Below are positions 1 to 8,454 of a DNA stretch of 64,000 nt, in pieces. The notes beneath the pieces are model-generated. The model was not told the origin of the DNA. It worked only from the letters and a program-made list of their open reading frames with translations, and did no database searches. This DNA is from Bacteroidota bacterium (lineage in GTDB: Bacteria; Bacteroidota; Bacteroidia; UKL13-3), in the NCBI GenBank assembly GCA_025359805.1, contig JANYDU010000026.1, forward strand, positions 21,417 to 85,416. Direction: 5' to 3'. Position 1 is the stretch's first letter. Each line of letters starts with the position of its first letter. Both the position numbers and the translations under genes were made by a program.

Positions 1-558
1 AGGAACATCTATACAACTTTTAGTGCAAACATTATAAGCAGATTTTACAGATTCTTTTGCTGCAGTTGACATTATTTGGTCTGTTTCTTCCGATGTTGTT
101 ATTTTTATTGCAGCTGTATAAATCACATTACCATCCTCATCAAAATTTTCTGGTGAGTTTGCAAATTCTTCCAAAGAATTAAAAGGTATTCCTGCTTGTG
201 GATTTTTATCTGAAGGGCCTGAAGTACCACTAGACGCATTTGTTCCATTCTTTGAATATAAAACATATCCTGTATTAGCATTTCCAATTAAAATAGCTGC
301 ATGCCCTAATCCCATTACATGACTACTTGCACTTAGAATAATTATATCCCTTCCATCTGCATCCTTAGCACCAATTGGTGTATTCGCAACAAAACAATAA
401 GGTGATAAATCAGGATATTTTTTCATTAAAGGATCAAGACTTAACCATCTTCCTAATCTTGGATCATGTATTCGTGCCCCGAAGTCATAAGAGTTTCCAA
501 CGCCTTTCACCTCATTATCTTTTTCTTTACCGTTGAAACCGAACCTCTCTTCACTCAT
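1..558 (-). CDS. RHS repeat-associated core domain protein, C-terminal tip (partial, runs off left edge)
   Basis: Not in ORF track because truncated. Minus translation from ATG at 558: MSEERFGFNGKEKDNEVKGVGNSYDFGARIHDPRLGRWLSLDPLMKKYPDLSPYCFVANTPIGAKDADGRD..., the typical RHS core motif, followed by GHAAILIGNANTGYVLYSKNGT...SAYNVCTKSCIDVP. Confidence 0.85.
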   Translation of the reverse strand, partial: MSEERFGFNGKEKDNEVKGVGNSYDFGARIHDPRLGRWLSLDPLMKKYPDLSPYCFVANTPIGAKDADGRDIIILSASSHVMGLGHAAILIGNANTGYVLYSKNGTNASSGTSGPSDKNPQAGIPFNSLEEFANSPENFDEDGNVIYTAAIKITTSEETDQIMSTAAKESVKSAYNVCTKSCIDVP

Positions 559-566
559 AAACTAAC

Positions 567-1298
567 TTACCAACTTCCTCCGCTTCCTCCACCACCAAAG
601 CCTCCGCCACCAAAACCACCAAAGCCTCCGCTTCCTCCTCCACCACCTGATGAAAAACCCCCACTTCCAAATGTTCCAAAGAATAAAGGCATCATCATTC
701 CACCACCACCACGTCCACCTCTTCCTCTAAAAATTACCAATAAAATAATGATGATGATAAAGAATAATATAAATTTTGAAGCACCCCCTGGAATACTTTT
801 TTCTCTGTCATTAATATATTCTCCAGATGCAGCACGCATAATAATATCTGTAGCTTCATCTAATCCTTCGTAATAATTTCCTTGCTTAAAATTTGGGTTG
901 ATATTTTCTTGTCTGATGCGAGTACTGAGGGCATCTGTAACTGTTGCTTCCATTCCATAACCAGTATGAATACGAACTTTTCTATCATTAATGGCTACAT
1001 AAATTAATAGTCCATTGTTTTTACCTTTTTCTCCAATTCCCCAAGCTGTGGCTAAACGTTGTGAGTAATCAAAAAGATCATCTCCATCTAAGCTATTTTC
1101 AATAACAATTGTAATTTGTGTGGATGTAGAATCGAAGTAGGCAACTAATTTTTGCTCGAGTGTATTTTTTTGTTCTGATGATAAAACTCCTGCAAAATCA
1201 TTTACCAATTGAGGAGGATTTGGTTTGGCAGGAAGATCTTTTGCAAAAGCGCCAAAAGATAAAAACCAAGAGCTAAGAAGTAAAATAATATTACGCAT
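567..1298 (-). CDS. TPM domain protein (YgcG-like) with signal peptide, C-terminal TM and Gly-rich tail
   Basis: PNPPQLVNDFAGVLSSEQ...TQITIVIENSL; Gly/Ser-rich C-terminus. The MRNIILL start (1298) is preferred over the track start 1313. Confidence 0.85.
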   Translation of the reverse strand: MRNIILLLSSWFLSFGAFAKDLPAKPNPPQLVNDFAGVLSSEQKNTLEQKLVAYFDSTSTQITIVIENSLDGDDLFDYSQRLATAWGIGEKGKNNGLLIYVAINDRKVRIHTGYGMEATVTDALSTRIRQENINPNFKQGNYYEGLDEATDIIMRAASGEYINDREKSIPGGASKFILFFIIIIILLVIFRGRGGRGGGGMMMPLFFGTFGSGGFSSGGGGGSGGFGGFGGGGFGGGGSGGSW

Positions 1299-1737
1299 TG
1301 TTACCTCCGCCAAAAGAAATATCGTTGCTTAATTCGTTGGTATCATTTTTTTGAAAAGGAAAATGTGTGTTCAATTTTTCACCCGCTTTTTCAATTCCTA
1401 AACACAAACCTTCGCTAAATTTTTTACTCTTAAATTCCTTTGCCATTAATTCTTTTACTTCATCCCAAAAATACTGAGAAACTTTTTCGTGAATTCCTTT
1501 ATCACCCAAAATAGCAAATTTTTTATCTTGATAGGCTAAGTAAAACAAGACTCCATTTTTTAATTCGGTGGCATGCATTCCAAGTTGTTCAAAAACTTCT
1601 TTGGCCCGCTCGTATACATCGCCTTTACAAGTAGGTTCGATATGCACGCGAATTTCGCCTGAAGTTTGTTGCTCTGCTTTTTGTATTGCAGAAATAATCA
1701 GTTTTTGCTCTTCTTCAGAAAAGAATTGTTTTGCCAT
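1291..1737 (-). CDS. TPM domain-containing protein
   Basis: FFSEEEQKLIISAIQKAEQQTSGEIRVHIEPTC...; adjacent to the TPM and LemA genes. Confidence 0.8.
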   Translation of the reverse strand: MAKQFFSEEEQKLIISAIQKAEQQTSGEIRVHIEPTCKGDVYERAKEVFEQLGMHATELKNGVLFYLAYQDKKFAILGDKGIHEKVSQYFWDEVKELMAKEFKSKKFSEGLCLGIEKAGEKLNTHFPFQKNDTNELSNDISFGGGNNA

Positions 1738-1752
1738 AATTATAAAAAAAAG

Positions 1753-1785
1753 TCCTCCCTTTTGGGGAGGATTTAGTTGGGGCTT
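1753..1785. repeat. Palindrome-plus-tail dispersed-repeat-like element
   Basis: TCCTCCC-ttttg-GGGAGGA followed by TTTAGTTGGGGCTT. Confidence 0.5.
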
Positions 1786-1789
1786 AAAA

Positions 1790-2380
1790 TTAAAATTTTA
1801 CTTCAGGTGCTTTGTCAGCTCCTGTTACGGCTTCAAAATACCCTTTCTTATCAAAGCCAAACATTCCTGCATATAATACTTGTGGAAATCTGCGGATGTA
1901 TGAATTATACTCTTTAACAATGTCGTTAAATTTTTGACGTTCAACTGCAATTCTGTTTTCGGTTCCTTCTAATTGTGATTGCAATTCTAAAAAGTTTTGT
2001 GTGGCTTTTAATTGAGGATACTGCTCTGCAACCACCATTAAACGACCTAATGCTTGGCTTAATTCTCCTTGTGAAGATTGAAATTTTTGAATTTGATCTG
2101 GACTTAATTTGCTTGCATCTACTTTTATAGATGATGCATTTGCACGAGCTTGAATTACACCTGTTAAAGTTTTTTGCTCAAAATTTGCAACTCCTTTAAC
2201 GGTATTCACTAAATTAGGAATAAGATCTAAACGTCTTTGATACACGTTTTCAACTTGTGCCCAAGCCGAACTTACGCCTTCTTGTTTACTTACCATGTTG
2301 TTATAACTGCCACAGCCATTAAACACCAATAAAAGTAGTACACCTACTACTGCCAATAAAATGATTGTTCCTTTTTTCAT
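1790..2380 (-). CDS. lemA: LemA family protein
   Basis: N-terminal TM then NMVSKQEGVSSAWAQVENVYQRRLDLIPNLVNTVKGVANFEQKTL, a LemA signature. Confidence 0.93.
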   Translation of the reverse strand: MKKGTIILLAVVGVLLLLVFNGCGSYNNMVSKQEGVSSAWAQVENVYQRRLDLIPNLVNTVKGVANFEQKTLTGVIQARANASSIKVDASKLSPDQIQKFQSSQGELSQALGRLMVVAEQYPQLKATQNFLELQSQLEGTENRIAVERQKFNDIVKEYNSYIRRFPQVLYAGMFGFDKKGYFEAVTGADKAPEVKF

Positions 2381-2460
2381 GTTTTTATTTTATGAGTGAG
2401 CGGAAGATACAAATAAATTGCCAATTGCAATTTTCATGACAAAGCGACTTGATTTGTTCC

Positions 2461-2490
2461 TTTGATAATGATGAAGTGTTTTTATATTTG
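2461..2490 (+). promoter_or_regulatory. Bacteroidota-type promoter (TTTG-N18-TATATTTG)
   Basis: TTTG at 2461-2464 and TATATTTG at 2483-2490, upstream of the GT9 gene. Confidence 0.55.
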
Positions 2491-2545
2491 CCTCTTAACA
2501 ATTAGTAATCATACTAAATTTAATTGTTAAAAACTTACTGCGAAA

Positions 2546-3622
2546 ATGAAAATAAATTACAAATCAGATTGCTTGCATTTTAAAGGACATATTCCTTGTA
2601 AACCACATAAACAAAATGGATATCATTGTGATGATTGCCATGCTTATGAAAAAATTTCGAAACGGATTTTAATTATAAAATTAGGTGCAATTGGTGATGT
2701 AATTAGAACCACACCTTTGGTTGTTAAGTTTAAAACGTTATATCCAAACTGTAAGATTACTTGGCTTAGTTGGACGCCAGATATTCTTCCTTCTTCGCAA
2801 ATTGATGAAATATTAAAATGGGATCATAACTCAATTATGTATGCCCAAAATAGCACTTGGGATATTGCCATAAATTTAGATAAAGAAAAAGAAGCAGGCG
2901 CTTTATTAAAGGTTGTTGAGGCAAAAGAAAAATATGGTTTTGTATTGAAAGAAAATGAAATACAACCTATTAATGATTTAGCACTTCATAAATTTTTAAC
3001 AGGCATGTTTGATGATGTAAGCCAAGCAAACACCAAAAGTTATTTGCAAGAAATTTTTGAAATATGTGGATTTATCCATGCTGGTGAACCCTACTTAATG
3101 GATACGCATTCCGAAAAAGGTTACACTTGGAATTTACCAAAGGGTAAAAAAATAATTGGCATGAATACTGGCTGTGGAGGCAGATGGACTACACGTTTGT
3201 GGAGTATTGACAAATGGGTTGAATTGGTTGGTATTATTAAACAACAACATCCTGATGCCGAAATTTTATTGCTTGGCGGAGAAGCTGAAGATGCTCGTAA
3301 TAAAGAAATTCAAAACCGTTCAGGAGCATTATATCTTGGTTATTTTTCTTTGTTTGAATTTATAAATTTAGTTAATCATTGTGATTTGATAATTACACAA
3401 GTTACCATGGGCATGCACATTACATTAGCTCTTGGAAAAAAAATTATATTAATGAATAATATTTTTAACCCACATGAATTTGATTTGTTTGGTAAAGGAG
3501 AAATTGTTGCACCGAACAAAGCATGCAAATGTTTTTACAGAGGAAGTTGTGTAGATGGAAGAAGTTGTATGGAAGAATTACCAGCACAAAAAATTGCTGA
3601 TGCTGTTAAACGTTATTTTTAA
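2546..3622 (+). CDS. Glycosyltransferase family 9 (heptosyltransferase-like)
   Basis: RILIIKLGAIGDVIRTTPLV...; GMNTGCGGRWTTRLW; Cys-rich N- and C-termini. Confidence 0.85.
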   Translation: MKINYKSDCLHFKGHIPCKPHKQNGYHCDDCHAYEKISKRILIIKLGAIGDVIRTTPLVVKFKTLYPNCKITWLSWTPDILPSSQIDEILKWDHNSIMYAQNSTWDIAINLDKEKEAGALLKVVEAKEKYGFVLKENEIQPINDLALHKFLTGMFDDVSQANTKSYLQEIFEICGFIHAGEPYLMDTHSEKGYTWNLPKGKKIIGMNTGCGGRWTTRLWSIDKWVELVGIIKQQHPDAEILLLGGEAEDARNKEIQNRSGALYLGYFSLFEFINLVNHCDLIITQVTMGMHITLALGKKIILMNNIFNPHEFDLFGKGEIVAPNKACKCFYRGSCVDGRSCMEELPAQKIADAVKRYF

Positions 3623-3643
3623 ATTTGAAAAGCAAAACAGGTT

Positions 3644-4093
3644 ATGACAAAATTAGTAGAAGGTTCAAAAGCTCCCGCATTTAAAAGCACAAATGAAAAA
3701 GGAGAAAGTGTTTCCCTTGCAGATTATAAAGGTAAAAAATTGGTACTATATTTTTATCCCAAAGATGATACATCAGGATGTACTGCAGAAGCATGTGATT
3801 TGCGAGATAATTACAAAATGTTTCAAAAAAAAGGGTACGAAATTTTAGGTGTGAGTCCAGATGGAATTCCTAAACATCAAAAATTTATAGCCAAATATGA
3901 GTTGCCATTTTCATTGCTTGCCGATGAAGATCATAGTGTGGCAGAAGCTTATGGTGTTTGGGGTGAAAAGAGTATGTATGGCAAAAAGTACTTGGGAATT
4001 TTACGTACCACTTTTGTAATTGATGAAAAAGGAATAATTCAGAAAGTGATTGAAAAAGTAGATACAAAAAATCACAGTTCTCAAATTTTATAA
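3644..4093 (+). CDS. bcp: Thioredoxin-dependent thiol peroxidase (Bcp)
   Basis: YFYPKDDTSGCTAEACDLRDNY, a Bcp active-site motif. Confidence 0.95.
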   Translation: MTKLVEGSKAPAFKSTNEKGESVSLADYKGKKLVLYFYPKDDTSGCTAEACDLRDNYKMFQKKGYEILGVSPDGIPKHQKFIAKYELPFSLLADEDHSVAEAYGVWGEKSMYGKKYLGILRTTFVIDEKGIIQKVIEKVDTKNHSSQIL

Positions 4094-4115
4094 TATTGAG
4101 GTGCGGTAGTAGCAT

Positions 4116-4149
4116 AAAAAAATCCTCTCATCGCTGAGAGGATTTTTTT
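4116..4149. terminator. Bidirectional intrinsic terminator
   Basis: AAAAAAATCCTCTCA-tcgc-TGAGAGGATTTTTTT between convergent genes. Confidence 0.85.
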
Positions 4150-4164
4150 ATGAAATTTATTTTT

Positions 4165-4734
4165 TTAGAATTTGTAATACGCTCCAACATTTAGCCCAAT
4201 GTAGGACATTAAATCAGACCCCGAATTAAGTCTATTGTATATTAAAATATTATCTTTTACACTAGCCCTTATGAACAATTGATCTGAAACTGCATAATCC
4301 AATCCAAATTGAGGAGCAACAATAACAAAGTTTTTTGAATTGGTAATCAATTTCAAATTTGCATAAGCCCATCCTAAATCTATTGCCATAAACGGATGAA
4401 ATTTATTATTATTAAAATGCACTTCAAATACCGCTGTAATTGGCAAAATATTCAATTTATTTCCATCAATAAGAGGAGAAACTTTACTATCAGTATTTTT
4501 ATTTTCAAATGAAATATATCCAACATCAATACCCATTTTAATATAATCATCATAATGATAACGTAGTTGTAGCGTACCGCCAAATGCGTTTTTTGCAGCT
4601 TTTGCTAAATCGTCAGTAGCCAATCCATAATTGGCTGTAAAACCTAAACTATATTGTGCTTTTGCCGAAAATGAACCAGTAGAAATTAAAACTACAGCAA
4701 TTAATAACTGTTTTAAATAGGAAAACTTTCTCAT
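4165..4734 (-). CDS. Outer membrane beta-barrel protein
   Basis: Signal peptide, alternating beta-strand pattern, C-terminal Tyr-Lys-Phe. Confidence 0.65.
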   Translation of the reverse strand: MRKFSYLKQLLIAVVLISTGSFSAKAQYSLGFTANYGLATDDLAKAAKNAFGGTLQLRYHYDDYIKMGIDVGYISFENKNTDSKVSPLIDGNKLNILPITAVFEVHFNNNKFHPFMAIDLGWAYANLKLITNSKNFVIVAPQFGLDYAVSDQLFIRASVKDNILIYNRLNSGSDLMSYIGLNVGAYYKF

Positions 4735-4814
4735 AAATACTCCATTAAAATTAACGGTAATACTAAAACTTTTTCATTAAATAAAAAAACGTTCTGTATA
4801 ACCACTTCTAATTC

Positions 4815-4879
4815 TGACAAAAATCACGTTTAACTGTGAGGTTTATCATTTTCTCCGCTCACATCTGAGAATACATTTG
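4815..4879 (+). promoter_or_regulatory. FNR/CRP-like box plus TACATTTG -7 box upstream of usp-cco operon
   Basis: TGAC-AAAA-ATCA at 4815-4826; TACATTTG at 4872-4879; centre to final G is 58.5 bp. Confidence 0.65.
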
Positions 4880-4912
4880 GATAAATAAATATTTTATCAA
4901 GTGGTTCGAAAC

Positions 4913-5737
4913 ATGTTTATATTATTAGATGCTTCAAAAGATTCAGAAAATCTACTGAATTATTCGGCATCTATTTTCGAAAAAGATGAAAAAATATTTA
5001 ATGGCGTTTTTTTAGATGGAACATTAAAAGAGCATTTTAAAAATATTTTTGATGATCCTTCACATATCACTAATCAATACAGCTATTCCGAAATTATTCA
5101 AAAAATATTGCATAGTGATACAAATAATAGTGAGGATTTTATTTCTCGATTTGTAGAAAAATGCGAAGAATTAAATCTTAAAACTCGCATCTATTTAAAC
5201 AATGATGAAATCGGTAATACCCTTATAGATGATAGTGTTTATAGCGATTTAATGATAATTGGAAAAAATATTTTTAATACTAAGAAAAAAAACAAAGCGT
5301 ATAAAAAAACGATTGAGTCATTGTTATATAATTCAAAATGCCCAATACTTCTTATACCCAATAATCTAGTTCCTTTTAAAAATGTGATTTTATTATTTGA
5401 CGGCTCGCAAAAAAGTTTTGAAGCCATTAAGTTATATATTTATCTTTTCGAAAATCAACTGCAAAACAACAAGATTATTTTATTTACCATCATCAACGAA
5501 ATTTCTATTGAAAAAGAAAAAAACATTTACGATTATATAAAAATACGGCAGCAATATTTTTCTATTATGAGGGCTTATCCAGACACCTATTACAATGAAT
5601 TAAAGTTACTGACAGAACAATTCAATCATTCATTGTTAGTAACTGGAGCAAACAGAGACGAGATTATTAACGATTTGGTTTTAAATAATAAACATCCATT
5701 CTTTTTAAATAAAAACCGAGCGATATTTATATTATAA
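4913..5737 (+). CDS. Universal stress protein-like (tandem USP fold)
   Basis: MFILLDASKDSENLLNYSASIF...DLMIIGKN...LLYNSKCPILLIP; ATG at 4913 preferred over GTG at 4901. Confidence 0.7.
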   Translation: MFILLDASKDSENLLNYSASIFEKDEKIFNGVFLDGTLKEHFKNIFDDPSHITNQYSYSEIIQKILHSDTNNSEDFISRFVEKCEELNLKTRIYLNNDEIGNTLIDDSVYSDLMIIGKNIFNTKKKNKAYKKTIESLLYNSKCPILLIPNNLVPFKNVILLFDGSQKSFEAIKLYIYLFENQLQNNKIILFTIINEISIEKEKNIYDYIKIRQQYFSIMRAYPDTYYNELKLLTEQFNHSLLVTGANRDEIINDLVLNNKHPFFLNKNRAIFIL

Positions 5738-5738
5738 G

Positions 5739-8165
5739 ATGAGGGAAAACATAACTCAAACTAAATTCACTTGCTTCCATTGCGGTGATGAATGCACATC
5801 TCACCCCATTTTACTTAACGATTATACCTTTTGCTGTGTAGGTTGCAAAAATGTATATGAAATTCTTTCGCAAAATAATTTGTGTGATTATTATAACTTA
5901 GAATCTAACCCAGGAATCAATTTAAAAAACCCTGCATCAAAAACTAAATTTAATTATTTGGATGATGAGCAGGTTCAAAAAAAACTCATTGATTTTGATG
6001 ATGAGCATATTCAAAAAATATCCTTTTTTATTCCAACGATGCATTGCAGCTCATGTATTTGGTTGTTAGAAAATTTATATAAATTAGATGTTGGAGTAAA
6101 CAATTCTCGTGTAAATTTTTTAAAGAAAACAGTATCTATTAGTTATAAAAAAGAAATAACAAGTATTCGTAAAATCGTTGAATTACTTACCGCTATTGGA
6201 TATGAACCTGCCATTAACTTAAATGATATTGAAAAGCAAGTTCAAAAATCAGAAAACAGAAAACTGTCTTATCAAATTGGTGTTGCAGGATTTTGCTTTG
6301 GAAATATTATGCTGTTAAGCTTTCCTGAATATTTTGGATTGGATGAATTTACTCAAGCAAAATTCTCCAAATTATTTGGGTACTTAAATATGGTTTTATC
6401 TATTCCCGTAATTTTATTTAGTGCACAAGATTATTTTAAATTAGCTATAAAAGGATTACGCAAAAAGCATATTAGTATTGATACTCCGCTTGCATTGGGC
6501 ATACTTGTTTTGTTTGTAAGAAGTGCGTATGAAGTGATTTCACAAACAGGAATTGGCTTTTTTGATACACATGCCGGATTGGTATTTTTTTTATTGATAG
6601 GAAAATGGTTTCAACAAAAAACTTTTGATACACTTTCTTTCGAAAGAGATTACAAATCATACTTTCCGGTTTCAGTTGCTGTTATAAATAATGGAATTGA
6701 AACAACCGTTCCAGTAACTAATTTAAAAGTTGGGAATCGCATCATTATCAGAAATGGGGAATTGATTCCTGCTGATGCCATTTTATTAAACGGAGAAGCA
6801 AAAATCGATTTCAGTTTTGTTACAGGAGAATCTATTCCCATTACAAAAGTTTTAGGTGAAATTATTTATGCAGGTGGTAGACAAACCGAACAAACAATTG
6901 AATTAGAAGTTTTCAAAAATGTATCTCAAAGTTACCTCACACAACTTTGGAATAGCGAACATTTTGCCAAACAAAATGAAAGCAAAATAAAAACGTTTCA
7001 GCAAACAGTTAGTAAATATTTTACAGTTGCTTTATTAGTTATTGCTATTGGTTCTGCTGCTTGGTGGTTAATGTTCAACCCATCTTTAGCACTCAACGCA
7101 TTTACAGCTGTACTTATCATTGCTTGCCCTTGTGCTTTAGCCTTATCAAGTCCTTTTGCATTAGGAACTGCCATGCGTATTTTAGGACGAAATAAATTCT
7201 ACATCAAATCACCGGAAGTGGTAGAACAAATTGCAAAAATAAATACTATCGTTTTCGATAAAACAGGAACCATCACACAACCTTCATCATCTCAAATTGT
7301 ATATGTTGGTGAAAATTTATCGGAAGAGGAAAAACATTTGATTGTATCTCTTACACGAAATTCAGTTCATCCATTAAGCAAAAAAATTATTTCTTATTTT
7401 CCAAATGTAAAAGGAGAATCTGTATCTCAATTTAAAGAATATACAGGAAAAGGTTTAGAAGGAAAACTAAACGGAAAAACTATTCAAATTGGTTCATATC
7501 ATTTTTTGTTCCCATTTGTTGAGCCGATGAAAGTAAACACACTTAATGAAGAATTAGCCACTCGTGTTTATATAAAAATAGACAATAACTTAATAGGTTA
7601 TTTTCAGTTCCAACATGCCTATAGAAAAGGACTTTCAGAATTAATTCAATCCTTAAAAAAACACTATTCACTTTATTTACTATCGGGAGATAATGATGCC
7701 GAGAAGGATAAAATAATGCACATATTCGGTAAAGAAACTCAATTATGTTTTAATCAATCTCCCATAAAAAAACTTGAGTTTATTGAAAGACTTCAAGATC
7801 AACATAAAAAAGTAATGATGATTGGCGATGGATTAAATGATGCAGGTGCATTAAAGGCAAGTGACCTTGGGATTTCTGTAACTGAAAACACTTCACATTT
7901 TTCTCCAGCAAGTGATGTAATTATGGATGCTTCAGTTTTTGAAAACACCCTTCAATTTATCAACTTTTCAAAAGATACAACTAAAGTTATTAGAATGAGT
8001 TTTTTGATTTCACTTTCATACAATATTGTAGGATTAAGTTTTGCTGTTCAAGGAAATTTATCTCCTCTTATAGCGGCTATACTAATGCCATTGAGCTCTG
8101 TTTCAGTAATTGTATTTACAACAGTTGCCACTATTTTATTTGCTAAAAAAGGAGGATTAAAATGA
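5739..8165 (+). CDS. ccoI: cbb3 oxidase maturation copper P-type ATPase CcoI/FixI
   Basis: HCGDEC...FCCVGCKNVYEIL, MHCSSCIWLLENL, CPCALALSSP, FDKTGTIT, MIGDGLNDAGAL. Confidence 0.95.
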   Translation: MRENITQTKFTCFHCGDECTSHPILLNDYTFCCVGCKNVYEILSQNNLCDYYNLESNPGINLKNPASKTKFNYLDDEQVQKKLIDFDDEHIQKISFFIPTMHCSSCIWLLENLYKLDVGVNNSRVNFLKKTVSISYKKEITSIRKIVELLTAIGYEPAINLNDIEKQVQKSENRKLSYQIGVAGFCFGNIMLLSFPEYFGLDEFTQAKFSKLFGYLNMVLSIPVILFSAQDYFKLAIKGLRKKHISIDTPLALGILVLFVRSAYEVISQTGIGFFDTHAGLVFFLLIGKWFQQKTFDTLSFERDYKSYFPVSVAVINNGIETTVPVTNLKVGNRIIIRNGELIPADAILLNGEAKIDFSFVTGESIPITKVLGEIIYAGGRQTEQTIELEVFKNVSQSYLTQLWNSEHFAKQNESKIKTFQQTVSKYFTVALLVIAIGSAAWWLMFNPSLALNAFTAVLIIACPCALALSSPFALGTAMRILGRNKFYIKSPEVVEQIAKINTIVFDKTGTITQPSSSQIVYVGENLSEEEKHLIVSLTRNSVHPLSKKIISYFPNVKGESVSQFKEYTGKGLEGKLNGKTIQIGSYHFLFPFVEPMKVNTLNEELATRVYIKIDNNLIGYFQFQHAYRKGLSELIQSLKKHYSLYLLSGDNDAEKDKIMHIFGKETQLCFNQSPIKKLEFIERLQDQHKKVMMIGDGLNDAGALKASDLGISVTENTSHFSPASDVIMDASVFENTLQFINFSKDTTKVIRMSFLISLSYNIVGLSFAVQGNLSPLIAAILMPLSSVSVIVFTTVATILFAKKGGLK

Positions 8166-8353
8166 GTATCATGTATATTTTAATTGGATGCAGTTTGTTT
8201 TTAGCAATTTGTTTTTTAGGCGCTTTTATTTGGTCGGTAAAATCAGGTCAATTGGATGATGAATATACTCCATCAGTAAGAATTTTATTTGACGATATTG
8301 AGGTAAAATCGGATAACACAAACGAGAAAAACAAGTCGAAAAAACTTACGTGA
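8162..8353 (+). CDS. ccoS: cbb3 oxidase assembly protein CcoS
   Basis: Small single-TM protein with AFIWSVKSGQLDD motif, overlapping the ccoI stop. Confidence 0.92.
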   Translation: MSIMYILIGCSLFLAICFLGAFIWSVKSGQLDDEYTPSVRILFDDIEVKSDNTNEKNKSKKLT

Positions 8354-8415
8354 TAAAAATCAGATTTAATGTTGCGCTTAATCATATTTTACCGCTACAT
8401 CTAAAAATACATTTG
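8351..8415 (+). promoter_or_regulatory. FNR/CRP-like box plus TACATTTG -7 box upstream of ccoNO
   Basis: TGAT-AAAA-ATCA at 8351-8362, overlapping the ccoS TGA stop; TACATTTG at 8408-8415; spacing 58.5 bp, the same as at 4815. Confidence 0.65.
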
Positions 8416-8454
8416 CCATCAAAATCATATAATCCTATAAATAAACTATACACT

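Noticed and set aside
466-873. Proline-rich 135-aa plus-strand ORF (PPLPPPPKPPPPKPP...)
   Set aside because: Antisense of the Gly-rich tail of the TPM protein; artefact of GGN codons.
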